A stretch of 64,000 nt of DNA, from contig JAGPYM010000056.1 of NCBI GenBank assembly GCA_020736575.1, positions 1 through 64,000 on the forward strand, given 5' to 3'. Below, in pieces: positions 44,519-56,600 of this stretch; position 1 is the stretch's first letter; every line of letters begins with the position of its first letter. Under the pieces are notes generated by a model, which worked only from the letters and a program-made list of their open reading frames with translations, ran no database searches and had not been told where the DNA came from. The stretch is from Thelonectria olida. Its lineage: Eukaryota > Ascomycota > Sordariomycetes > Hypocreales > Nectriaceae. The position numbers were made by a program, and so were the translations under genes.

Positions 44519-45834
44519 TTTGGCGAGTTGCTTGTCCAGGTATTGCAACAAAGAACGAGTAGATTAGCTTATGCTAAGCAAGCTTTTCAGAGAAACAATA
44601 ATCAATGAAAAGGGGAAGAGCAAAGACTGAGCTGATTCAAGGATGTTGGAGCTGATGAGCCAAGAAAAATATCGTCTCGAACCGGCGCGAGGGGACCCTT
44701 TTAAGCCTCGAGAGGCTCCTGCGTTTCCCTAAGTCAGGTCACAAGAATCTCCCATCATATGCATTTCACTATTACTCATAGCTTAAGACTCACGACTGCA
44801 TGGCATCCGTTCCTCGAGATCGGATAAGTCGGCAGTTTGTTTCCCTGGCTTTTTTCCAATCTGCGTCTTATTGCCAGCCACATCGGAGCCATACAACATC
44901 GGGATCAATTACGTCAGCTCAGCTTCATTGGCAGTCGTTCTCGTCTCGTCCGCCGTCCAGGCTTCCGCGTTGTTGAGAAAGTCAGGTTTCCTAGCAATGG
45001 CGGTGGGCCGTCCTCGCCACATGTTACACCACCCGGACGTTAATGCCGTTCTAGACCATTGGTAACTTAGCTGACGTCGTTTCCATATATGCATCTCATT
45101 TTTGCGTCTTCTTACCCCTCCGTTGCTTGCCGGGTCAGTGCTCAGATCTAGTTCCCATTCCCGGAATCCTCTCCGGTTCCCCATAGTGGACACTCTTCAG
45201 ATCTCTCCTTTGAGGCGTGTCCTTCGTTTGTGGGGTTCCGATGTATAATGCAGGGGGCATGGGGAACTGTTAGTTAACCTTAATCTTTGTCTGTAAATAT
45301 TAGTCATAGGGTCAAACTGTCAAAATGGGATGCAACTTGAGAAGCCCGGTATCAGCTGTATATTCAAACGGAAAATCATACGTCAGCCATACGGATATTT
45401 GGATGCTCGGCAGATGGCCTTAGTGTTTCAGATTTCAAGCCTCCACGTCTTTGGCTCTCGGAAAATATCCGGGCGGGAATTGCCGGGAGTTGTTGAGTTC
45501 CAGATTTGTTGACTTGCGGTCATCGAGTCCGTTTGCGTTGCATTCAAGTTATTGCATGCTCTTGCCGTGTTGCACTTCTATCGGCTCGCAATTATTCAAC
45601 TCACATTTCTCTTAGACCTGGATGGTTGGAAGGGTGCCCAACCAACGAAGCATTTTGCGCCCAACTGCTACACAAGCGCGGATGATCCACGGAGATAGAC
45701 TCATGGGCCGATGCGCAAGAATTTGCATCTACCCCATCTTTTCCATCACACTGACGCCCCGCATAGGCACGGGCTCATGGGCATTTGTGCCTTCAGTTTG
45801 GATTCTCGGAGGGGCAGCATCGAATCGCCCACCT
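44519..45834. other. Spacer, no supported gene
   Basis: Contains the promoter of the small secreted protein. Other ORFs are short and without motifs. Confidence 0.5.
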
Positions 45835-46458
45835 TCAGAGACCCCATCTAGCGATAATGTTCTCTCGCATGAGCAGGCGTACTTCCCTTTCTGCAAGCTG
45901 AGCAGCAGTAGCGGCCGTCTTGCCACTCTCCACATACTTGAATGCGACATTGATCTTCAGCCTCTTCCCGATGCGGAGAAGAGGACTCCATGCTTGGAGT
46001 TGCCTCTCTACGATAGACCAATCGATCTGCAGCTTGTTGAAGCGCTTTGTTATATCGGGCTCGGATCGATCATTCACGGACATGACAACGGTGGTAGAAT
46101 CAGCCCTACATGGCTTACTCGTCGACTTCGCGATTTCCTCAATCTTGGCCGACAATTCTTCGTCCCAGAAATCGCTGGGAGCAACGACAAGGCCCTCCTC
46201 CGTTTGCTTTGCGATACTTCTGTTATTGAAGGTGAACTTCCATTCTAGAACGTAGCGTATGCAGGATGGTGGGTGCTCGATATAGGATTGATCGGGAACC
46301 CAGTCGTCATAGGGCACAAAAGGGAGTACGCTCTGGGCTGGACGTCGCTGGCTTTGCGAAGGGACGTTTCTGCTGCGAGTGGGTTGACTTTCTAACTGTG
46401 AGTGGTTATCGAGCTGGGGGTCGATCTCGATGTCGTCGTCACTTGACCAATCATTCAT
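45835..46458 (-). CDS. Conserved-looking unknown protein, possibly C-terminally truncated
   Basis: The ATG at 46458 follows a spacer and opens 207 codons. An acidic, Gln/Ser-rich head (MNDWSSDDDIEID) leads to a folded region with CIRYVLEWKFTFNNRSIAKQ, VVAPSDFWDEELSAKI, VVMSVNDRSEPDITKRFNKL and DWSIVERQLQAWSPLLRIGK. The pattern recalls an unnamed fungal protein family with many copies, from memory only. Another frame is open past the stop (SEGGRFDAAPPRIQTEG), so the C-terminus may have shifted. The role is unknown. Confidence 0.6.
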   Translation of the reverse strand: MNDWSSDDDIEIDPQLDNHSQLESQPTRSRNVPSQSQRRPAQSVLPFVPYDDWVPDQSYIEHPPSCIRYVLEWKFTFNNRSIAKQTEEGLVVAPSDFWDEELSAKIEEIAKSTSKPCRADSTTVVMSVNDRSEPDITKRFNKLQIDWSIVERQLQAWSPLLRIGKRLKINVAFKYVESGKTAATAAQLAEREVRLLMRENIIARWGL

Positions 46459-46887
46459 GTCGTTACAAGTACTGTGCCTTGAGGAACGTAAGAGACGAAA
46501 GGTCTTATGCTGTTGCCCCCCAACTTAAGAGCTTCGCTCTGATTGGCCCGCTCGTCGTCTTCTAATTGGCAAAGAGTCCCCTAAGTCTTTCACGTCTTCC
46601 TATCCTCCGATTTGATTGGTGGCAGGTATGCCTCGGGCTCGCTTTACCTATATTCGCCGTTCATAATCTCCCTTCCGTGTCCTTCCTATGCTGGCTCTTG
46701 CGCTCACGATCTCTACACGACCCCTACTACTTTCTATTCTTCCCGCATAGTTTCTCTATTCCATACTCGTAATTACTTTGTGAATGCTGGGAACGAACTC
46801 TCTATTTATTTTACTATATCATTCTATTTAACCAAACTATCTTTTTCTCTTACTAGCCTACCCCAATCATATACGTCGTATACGTTA

Positions 46888-49800
46888 TTACCCATCCAAC
46901 CAACTTAGAGCGTCTCCGACAGTCTTCTCACTGAGCACCTCGAGCCAAGCCTCCGCAGCTGCCATGTCGGTGGGTATCTTATTGCCGACTACATCCCTCT
47001 CCCGCACCTTCGATACGAGCATGATGCCGTCGAGCGATGGGCAGCGTGACAGCTGCACATATAGGCTGTATGGGTCGCACTGGCTGGGCACCGTCTCACC
47101 ATCGATGTTCGTTGTTCTGCTCCCCGGCAATTCCAGTGCCACCCGGCTCAATGTTCTCCCCTGGACCTTGTAGTCGGTGCACGCGAAGGCCGGTGTACAC
47201 GGCAGGCCCTTCCGGGTGACGTCGTGCTGCTGCCACGGCCGCTTCCGCTGGCATTCCACCTTGACGCTCATCGGCGTCAGCAGGATCGTCCCGGGCGGCA
47301 TGCCGACGAAGTGGAAGTGCCGAGTCGTCTCCGCCGCCAGTAGGATCCCCGCCGGGAAGCCGAAGTGAAGTATTGTATCGGCCGAGATCTGGTAGCCCGG
47401 GTATGCCTTGTCGACGATGACGTCCAAGGCCGTGTAGCTGGCCCCGTTGACGAGCTTCAGACCTTGATGCGTGTTATTGTTCACGACGACGGGCATACCC
47501 GGCACGAACATAAAGATGGCTGGCACCGGGATCGCGCTATCGTCGCCGTGATTGAGGATCATGAGGGCCTCCTCTTCCGTTGGTTGGCCGTCCTTCCACT
47601 TGTGATCGGATATGAAGATGCGCAGTGTTGCTTTGTGTTGCCGTTGGAAGGCCAGAGTCGCTTCCAAGTTCAGGTTCCACCGGTTCCTATTGAGCGGCGT
47701 CACCACCGTGATGCCTGTCTCCCACGGAATCCGCATGCCCTCCCGAAAGCAGCGCCTGTTGAGGAGGTCAACGTCCGACTGGTCCTGAATGCCCTGCCGA
47801 ATTCGCGTCAGCAGCCTTCGCAGTTCCGGGTCGCCGGCAGCGCGGACCTGCTCATCTAGCATGACGACGGTGGTGAACTTCTTCCACAGAGTATGTGCTT
47901 TATCATGCTGGTGCCTCTGCTCCACCTTGAACGAATCCTGCTCTAGCCACGAGATGGCTGAGCTGGGGAGCAGGATTGACCTCTCCTGCACGGGGCGGAA
48001 CTGGTGAAAATCGCCGCAGAAGAGGACTATGGGGATACCCCCGAAGTCCTTTGGAGACCCTCGAAGCCTGCACAGCTGCTCGTTCACCATGTAGAGAGTG
48101 CGCGCTCCGAGCATGCTGACCTAGTCGACGATCAGCAGATACTTTTCCTGCCAATTCAAGCGCGCTGGGCCGTTGACGTAGCGATCGGATGAGTTGGAGG
48201 ACCCGAACCCGTCGATGCCTTTGTCTCTGCTGGCGCTCATTCGCGATGCGTCCTTGGAGAAGTTGCAGGCCGAGTGGATCGTGATGCCGTTGATGCGAGC
48301 CGCTGCGGTTCCCGAGGTCGCCGTGACCAGTAGGCGATTTGGGATCCCCTTGCCAGCAAAGAGCTCGACGAGCGCCTCGATGACCCGCGACTTCCCCGTC
48401 CCGCCTTCGCCGCCGATGAACTGGCAGAGCTGGGGAGCAGGTTGGCCGTGCGTGCTCCCGCCACCATGTACTAGGTCAAGCTGGCGGCAGACGAGTAAAA
48501 TGGCGACCGACTGCTTTCTGTTGAGCGTGAAGCGCTCCACGAGTTGCCTCCCCGCCGCCAGGAAGGACGTCGATGGTCCGAACCGGACGCCTACTGTTGG
48601 ACCATTATCCAGCATGCTCTCCTCAGTGTCTGCCGCGGTCAGCTGGACGTCCTGCTCCCCGAACCCGCTCAGCATAGCATCCGCGGCTGCGTCGCGATGC
48701 GTCGTGTTTCTGTCGGTCAGACCCTGGATCCCCTGGATCATCCTCTCCGTCTCTCTCGAAGCGCTTGCCTGCTGTGATTTGATAGACTTCAGCATCCTCT
48801 GTGCTGGAACTTCGAATCCGGTAAACGGACCCCCCGGCAGATTCACTGTTCTTGCTCCCCGCTCGGATGCCATCCGGGCACGCAACTCAGCCGTTGAACC
48901 CAGAGCGGCATACTGGAATCGGCAGAGCTTCTGTGCTATCGCCGAGAGCTCCTTCGAGCCGGCCGTGATCTGATTTACTCCACCGGCGCTCCTCAAGACA
49001 TCGATCAATCGCGTGGCGTCCCCGATGCTATCGCAATGGTACGCAGCTTGTACTTCTTCGTCTCCGTCGCTCACGCTGCCACCACCATCTCCCGACTCCA
49101 TAGCACCAATCGTGCGTTCGTCATCTCCGGAGGACGCACCCCACTGTTTGGCATCGCGCTTTGCATCTTCCGCTGATCGCCTCAGCAGTTGGATGTTGTC
49201 GAGTATAAATAGGAGCCTCCGGCTCAGCGCTGCCTTCTGCCTCGTCCATATGTCGTTGATGTCGCCCGATGACTCGGGTAGGAAGCACTCCCACGGCACG
49301 AACAGACCCAAGTGCTGCACAGCGGCCCTAGAACAGCAAAGTCAGCTGAGAAGAGGGAGGAGGCAGGCGGTTTGGTATTTGGGGAGTTCGAATGGTGTAC
49401 GCTGTACGAACCTCCTGTGGCATGGTCCATCATCGTCATCCTGAGAGAAGTCCATGCTCAGGTATCCATCCAGACAGACCACAGCGTGCTTGCCTGGCCG
49501 GCGCAGCCCCTGTATCCATTTGTCCGAGAACGGTGCATCGTCTCGGAAAGGTATCTCACCCCATGCGGCCGTGGTTGCTCCTGCATTGGCCCTGCGCTTC
49601 AACGTCACGAGCGACATGTAGTCGTACAGGCACAAGCCACGAAGCAGCTCCCCACGGTGAGGGTATGCCTCAAAGTAGGATATTCTCTGGCCTGCCTGCT
49701 CCACGAGCACGGCGTCGCTCGCTGACTCGCCATCCGTGGCCTCCTCACCGCTCGCATGGCGCAGGTGCTGCCATCGTCGGAAGACGTGCCAGTATAGCAC

Positions 49801-52800
49801 AGACACATTGGCGAACGTCCACGCGGCGTTGCCGGAGAACTCGGTTTGATATCCGAGCAGATGCGCGGCGACCTCGACTTGCGACAGAGGCCGCTCTGTG
49901 AAAACCCGGTTGGCCACCTTCATCAGGAATTGTCTCGTCTTGTTCTGCCTGCACTCGCTCCCGCCGGCCACGCTCCCCGAATCCGCCGCATGATCTTGCC
50001 CGTGCTCGCCGTCCAACGCATGCAGCATCTCGGTTGCGGCGGCTACGCGCTTCCACACCGGATCTTCAACTTTGGTCGCGTAATTCGTTAAGTAGTAGAC
50101 CAGCGCCATAGTCTTGCACTGCGTTGCAACGAACGAAATATCGTGGTTGTGCCGGAGCCCTACGGCGATTGCCTTGTTCCACCTGTTCACCATGCTGTGC
50201 GTGCGTCGGATCCGCAACACTCCGTCCGGGTCGAACGCCGTCTTCTCGACCAACTTCCACGGGGCCTTGAAGCGGCAGAGGTCTCTTTTCCCTCCCCGCT
50301 TTCCCAACGAGTATTTCACACACGTCGGGCTGTGCGTATGGATCTGTGTTGCTCCGGCGCAGAAGTTGGCCTCTTCGTCAAAGGATGCAGCGAACTGTTG
50401 ACTGTCCTGCACCAGGCCTGATATGTCTGACGTTACCGATCTCTCCGCCCGAACGGCATAGAAAGCCTCCTGATCTAGATCCTGCTTGCGAAACCATCAG
50501 CTTAGGAGCGAAAATATCTTCGCTAGGGGGGGCGGTTCGGCCGTTGCTGTAATGATGGCGAGGACGTACCTCGGAGAAGACACTATTCACATACTCGACA
50601 ATGCGGTCACGATACGAGGCTTCGTCCTCGCCTCGCACGTCGGTCAGGACCGAACTCAGTTGCAGGTTTCCTTGCAGCCACAGCAGCCCGTGGATGTGGA
50701 GTGCCCCACGCTCGTTGGTCTCGACGGCCCCGAAATACTGGCTGATACGGCCAAAGATCGACTCCTCTCCTACCTTGACGTAGTTCTCGAAGAACAGTGA
50801 GATTTCTCTGTGGAAGAAGATGGCCGAGCTCACCGGGTCGGAAATGGCCAGTCGCGCCCGCTTGTAAGCCATGTCCAAGCTTCTCAAGAACGCCTCGGCC
50901 CCTTCTGGATCATGTGTTCGGTATGCAGCCATCCGCAGCTTCACTGGGTTGGTGATGTCGTTCGGGTTGAGCGTGAACCAGATGGCGGGGATGCCATATC
51001 GGATGATGATGGACTTGATTTTGCGTCGCAGGCTGAGGCGATGCTCCCTCGACATCGGCTGCCGAAATCCGTATAGCGAGAGACTTTTGAGCAGCTCCTT
51101 GATGCCCTCGTCCGCGGTCTGACCGGAGAGCTCGAGCTCACGCTGAGCCAGCTCCAATCTCTCCCGTCCCAAGGAGCGAACGATACGTTCAACGGCGGGA
51201 AAGTCTTTCCGAGACACGCTCAGCATACTCACTCGGCGATTCCTCGACCTCACGCCCAGGTTGAAGACGAGGAAGGCGAAGACGTGGTGGGTTGCGAAGC
51301 GGCCACCATGGCGCCTCAGCACCGCCTCAGCCCATGCCGTGAGGCTCAAGTTCCGCGATGACAGGAGACTCCTCGCAGACGCCTCAGCGCCTTCGTCGAT
51401 GCCCGCATCTGTCGCGCCGCCGGCGATGATGATGCTCTCCTCTGCCAGCCGAGGGCCGCCTGTGCCAAACGGGAACAGGCTCGGGAACGCCTTTGCAAAG
51501 AAGAAGGGGTCGGATGAGTCGGCGAAGTCTTCGCCCCTAGACACAGAAATATATGGCTCCATGCTGAGACCTTGCTGTACAGATGCTGATCCTGCCCAGC
51601 CCCCCGTTCTCCTCTGCTCCCCGGCAGCTTGGCCTGCTTCTTGTTCTCGGTCTCCGCCCACAGCTCCCCAGGCAAATCGTAGCCTGTCCGCATCCGCAAC
51701 GTCCGGCTGGGCGTCGAGCGCAAACATTCCGGATGAACTGATCTCGTGGATAACCTCCTCCGAGCTTTCGAGCTGAGCGCCCCGACGGTCTCCGTTCGCT
51801 CTGTTGTTGTCTCCGTCGCTGAACAGTGTTTCATTGCCTCGGCTCGCTTCCTGATCGCGACACTCGGCCTCTCCTTGTTGCTCCCGCCTGAGGATGGCTA
51901 TGACTTCGTCGATGTCCACAGCGTCCTCATCGTCTATCCCGCGCTCCGCAGGCGGCACGACCTGGGCTGTGCGCACCTTTTCCCAAGCAGACGGTTCGTT
52001 ACGCTCCATGCGCTGAAGGATCTGCGACGGCACCCCGCAAGGCGGAGCTCCCCAGCTGTCCATCTCGGCCTCGTCGATTTCGATATCTCGGTAGTGGGGG
52101 TTATTACTCTGCAGCCAAGCCAGCGCCCTCTCGACAACCCGGCGCCGTACGGACAGAAGTCTCGCCAGATCGCTCGGTCCCGGCTTCTGCGCACCGTGCC
52201 ACGACACATGTATCTCGTCCATAACCTTGACGAGGGGATGAGGCAGGACCTTGGTGACCAGCTCCTGGACGTTATTCGGGAACACTGTAATGTGTCCCTT
52301 GACGTGTTTCGGGTATGTTACACCCTGATGCTGCGCGTCCACGATGCCATACTTGGTGATGAAGCCGTAGCATGAGTTGAGGCTGATGAGTTTCTCCTCC
52401 ACCGGGGTCAGACCTTTAAGTTTCTCTGGGAACATGTGCTCACACCCCAGGCGAACATGCAGCCGGGCAGCGGCTGACAGACAACCTCTCATTAGGCAGC
52501 TTACGCATTCCGGGCAGGCCAAAACATCGCTGCCGACGGGGAAGCATTTGCGGCAGGAAAGAGGTGAGGAGGGATCTTCGCTATTCCCCATAGACCAGCA
52601 CAGCCACTGGTCCCATTTTACACCTTCCAGCTCTGCTTTCCCGCGTTTTCGATAGCACACCATGCATGTCCACACGGGTAGAGTCTCGGTGTCGTGAAAA
52701 GCTCTGTGGAACGCCTGCACCGTCGACACCTTCCTCTCGTGCGGCACTGGCGTACACCACTCCCTGTTGCGGGACAGCCGATCCTTCTCGGCGAATTCTT

Positions 52801-53065
52801 CATCTAGGTAGCGCAAGACGCTGGCAAGATCCTCTCTCCTCTCTTCTTCCGTTCTTTCCGTGCGGACGCCTGACCGAATCCGTTTCACTGGTGGCCCTTC
52901 TCCGGCGGCCTGATTCGTCCTCCTCCTCCTTCGCCGGGATGTATTCGAGGTCGATGTTATCTCTAACTCTGGGACGGGTCCTGGCACTGCCAGGACCTCC
53001 CGTGACGCCGGTGACGTCGCCGGGGCGATGTGTCTCCATGCCTGCTGTTCATGCGCTCCTCCCAT
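46888..53065 (-). pseudogene. Helitron Rep/helicase gene, nearly complete
   Basis: Exon 1, 53065-50570, 832 codons: a Cys-rich head, a DUF6570-like block (GYITKYG-type, VMDEIHVSW) and the Helitron Rep nuclease domain with the HUH motif in GALHIHGLLW. An 88-nt intron (50482-50569; GTACGT ... GCAAGCAG) joins SVFSE to DLDQEAF. Exon 2 carries VYYLTNYATK (paired tyrosines) and runs to about 49410. A second intron lies near 49320-49415, not exactly placed. Exon 3 has the PIF1-type helicase: GGEGGTGKSR (Walker A), LLIVD (Walker B), GDFHQFRPV, DYKVQGRTL and YVQLSR. A TAG at 48121-48123 replaces the Walker B glutamate position. Otherwise the frame is open for about 2,000 codons. Confidence 0.9.
50482..50569 (-). 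other. Helitron intron 1
   Basis: Donor GAG/GTACGT and acceptor AAGCAG with CTGAT upstream. Removal joins two frames so that the protein continues without a stop. Confidence 0.8.
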
Positions 53066-53090
53066 CCGTGCACCGCGCCGCCTAGACCCG

Positions 53091-53224
53091 TGATGAGACG
53101 AAAAGGTTATCAGTTATGTTAAAAGGTCTAAGTTGCCTACGTCTGAGAGGAGCACAGCTCCTTACATAGTATCCACATCCCAGCCACCAGCAGATCGGAC
53201 CATCTTAGTCATACGGTCTCAACA
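53091..53224 (-). repeat. Small TG...CA element, copy c
   Basis: A 134-bp unit matching copy a in reverse orientation. It starts TGATGAGACG on the plus strand and ends CGGTCTCAACA, so the ends are inverted over about 8 of 10 bases. No 5-bp duplication is seen at this copy. It lies directly upstream of the Helitron start codon. Confidence 0.75.
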
Positions 53225-53373
53225 CTCCAGCAAGCATGTAGACAACTCTCGATTGTCGGGTGTGCGTCAGTGGTCATCGATGGAGAGATCGAGGGATGAG
53301 GAGGACGGCGAAGATGATGTAATTGAGGTCGAATTGACAGAAGTGAACGGCTTGGATGGAGACTGGGATAAGG

Positions 53374-53389
53374 ATGAATGAATGAATGA
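53374..53389 (-). repeat. Tetranucleotide tail of the LINE, (ATGA)4
   Basis: Four ATGA units abut the LINE 3' motif, replacing the pentamer tails of the other two LINE copies. Confidence 0.85.
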
Positions 53390-53667
53390 AATTTATTACG
53401 CCCGGGAGGACCAAGCCTCATAGGGCTATGACGCTAACCTATTTTCAGTACTAACGATTGATCGAGATCACCCAGAAGCCCCACATTCTTCCTCATCCAC
53501 TGATTGGTCTCGCCTCGCTTGACTCTGATGTGACAGGCCTGCTTGAAGGCCAATTTCTCCAAGTGTTCAGCATCCTATCTTCAGCAGCTGAAGCATGGTC
53601 TGCCAACTTGAGGCTGTTTGATGTTAGTATCGCCAGGTTTGGCCGCTAAATGTGGTTAGTTAGTAGG

Positions 53668-56600
53668 TTATACAGTCTGGTTTGCACCAAGTCTCCTCGT
53701 GTGCATGGCGAACTTAATCGCCGCCCGCACCGCCTGTAGGTGAGGTGTCCATTTAGGTCCATCCGATGCTGCCTTTCCGCCCAAAAAGAACGAGAGGTTT
53801 CCCATCATTGTTTGTCCGACTTGTCGCATGCCGTCTCGCTGCGTGTCCCATTTCGTGCACCGGAATAGAAAATGTTCCATCGTTTCTGCTGCTCGTCCAC
53901 AGTTGCACCTGTCCGATTCTGCTGCTCCAATCCTGTGCAGGTAGCTGTTGATCCTAGCCATTCCCGTGCGAAGCTGGGAGAGCATGCCTGCCTCGCGCCT
54001 CTTCAATCCATCATACAGGGCGCGCGTGTGTGTTCCTGGTAACGCTCTGTCGATTCGCTTCGAGTACTTTCCGACCCCATCGGGCAGGGTCTTCTGCCGC
54101 TGTTGCTGTGCGATCGCTAGTCTCATCCGTGTGGAACGCGCTTGGTATGTTGGTTTCTCCGGTCTCTGTCTTCCTCGTGCGGCTCTTCGCGCTTCCGTCT
54201 TTGCCTCGCTGCCCATCGGGAAGTCCTTGTCTCCGGCTGGTACCCACAGCATTTTGACGATGTTGCCACTCTTTTGGAGTCGCTCGGCATGCCTATGGAT
54301 CTCCTGGACGGTACATTGTCCCGACTGCTGTTGCGGCCGCGCGATCACTTGCAGTGCTGATCGGCTGCTCGTCATAACGGTCAACTGCCGATGTTGAAGT
54401 CCATCCGGCATGCATCTCAGCGCCGTCGCTATAGCTTCCAGCTCTGCCGTGTACACGTTCTGGTCGTCTCTGGAACCGATCATAATCGAGTACCTGGCCA
54501 CCACCTCGCCCGGTCTGTTGCTCAGAGTATCACGGACGATGCCGCCCATGCCTACCCTTCCTGCCTTCTCAGAGGCACTGGTTGCCACCAGGATGCCCTC
54601 CATCCTGTTGGCGGTTTCTGTCGCCATATCTCGGTCGAGGTCGTACTCGATGGGCAGGCGGCTGTGCCATGGTGGTAGTGTATATGCCTGGATTGTTTCC
54701 ATTCGTTCAGCTGCGTTCCCTCCTTGTGCCAGCGCGAGTTTCTTCATCGGAGACAGGTATCTCCGGCTGCTTGACATCTTGAGACCCGCGAGTGGGTGCG
54801 TCTTTGGTAGGGTGTGCAGGTTGATCCAGAGCCTAGTGCCGGCTTGAGCATGGCGTTCTCCTATCGTGGGGATGCTTGCCTCTGCTTCCACCACCGCCGT
54901 CGCTGTCGTTCGGAAGGCGCCTGTGATCGCCTGCGCCCCACTTTCTGTGCTCTGTTCAGCCAGCTCAGTTCTCTTATCCCGCACGCATGCGCCCACACGG
55001 TGGAGGCGTAGTCCATGGTTGGTGCCACTGTAGCCGTGAAGAGCTGCCTTGCTGTCCGAGGTGATAGCATCTTGAGCCTCCTCAGGCACATGGCGGCCGC
55101 CAAGCCCTTGGCTGCTGCTCTGGCCATGTGTTCCTTGTACCGTAGCTTCGCATCCATCACCACTCCCAGGATCTTGGCGCTTTGTATCGGTCTGACCTCT
55201 TTTCCTTTGATCACGAATGGCGTGTCGCTGGTGCGCTCGGCATTGCGCGTGAAGTGTATGATGGTTGTCTTGTCGCCTTCGAATGTTGCACCGCTCCGTC
55301 TTTCCCATTCCAGTGCCCTGTCTATGATGGCTTGAATGCCCGCTCTGTTTGTCTCCGCCGTTGGCCCCGTCACCCAGGCCGAGTAGTCGTCGACGAATGC
55401 CATCGAACCGCCCGTTGAGTTGATTCTACTCTGTACCAGATCCGCGTTGAAAAACAGGAACAGCACCGGCGACAGCGGCGACCCCTGCGGGAGGCCCGCT
55501 TGGGGAGCGGCTGTCGCTCCGACGTGTAGTCGTTCACTACGATGCTCGCTGTGCGGTTTGAGCAGAGAGCATCGATCCATTTGACCAGCCACCGTGGTAT
55601 GCCTCTGGCCTCCAGTCTCTGCAGAAGTCGATCCTTGAATACGCCGTTGTATGCGCCTTTGACGTCGAAGCTGATCAGACTAACCACCTTGCGGTTTCTC
55701 CACGCCCTGTAGATCTGTTCCTGCAGGAGCAGCAGTGCATGTTCCGTCGACCTCCGTTTTCTTGCTCCAAAGTGGTTTGTGGGTAGGAGTCCGAACATCT
55801 CGACGGCGTACGAAATCCTGTCCGCCACGACGGCCTCGAGAATCTTACCCAGCGTCGACAATAGTGAGATGGGTCGCCATGCCTTGGCGATCGCGTAGTC
55901 GCCCTTGTCTGGTTTCTTGAGCGGGATGATCTTGGCGCTTCTCCACTGGTCCGGCAGTACTCCATCTATCAATGACGTTCGGAATAAGTGTAGTACCCGG
56001 TCTTGGACCACTGGCCAAAGTTGTTTCCATACCATCGCTGGTAAGCCGTCTTCCCCGGGTGCTTTCCATGCTTTGGCCGCCATGACTTTCTGCTCCACCT
56101 CGTCCAGGGTTATGTTCGGCATGTCCACCTCCATCCGGCGGGGACGTGTCCCTTCATCTTCGATGACGGCCGGCAGCGGTGGGAAGAATGCGCTGAGTAG
56201 CTCCTCGGCTTGCTCTGCCTTGTCCTTCGTCTTTGTTCCATCCGGCCTCTTGAGCGGTGGGATCTTGTCGCTCATGGCATCGCCTCCGGGCTTGAGGTAT
56301 CTTGCCGACTGCCAAATATTGGCTCCGTCCGCGAGAAAGTCATCCCAGTGTGCCTTCTTCTGTTTCCTGATCGCGTCATGGTATTCTTTGCCTGCTTCCT
56401 TGGCTCTCTTTTCCAGATCCGGCGCCCGTTGACCTCTTCGACGTTGTGATCTCGCTTGGTTCCTCCAGTACGTGTACGCCCGTCGAAGCCGGGTTAGGTC
56501 TGTTGTCCACCACCTCTTCGCGTACGGGGATGGCTTTGCCAGTGGCACGAGCTTGTCGACTGCTTCGAGCACAACTCCCATGAGCATGTCCGTTTGGGTC

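Larger units (their letters stand above)
46888..53090 (-). mobile_element. Helitron (rolling-circle transposon), ends not fixed
   Basis: The single large RepHel gene defines the element. A candidate 3' end of CTAG type preceded by a small palindrome (TATACGACGTATA-like) occurs near 46853-46880 on the minus strand, but I could not confirm it or a 5' TC end. The small TG...CA repeat begins 26 bases upstream of the start codon. A shorter relative lies at 19713-20955. Confidence 0.75.

Noticed and set aside
45622..46248. 208-codon plus ORF
   Set aside because: It is the opposite strand of the better-supported minus gene 45835-46458.
52377..53085. Plus ORFs of 90-140 codons across the Helitron
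   Set aside because: Shadows of the long RepHel exon; composition is that of a complementary strand.
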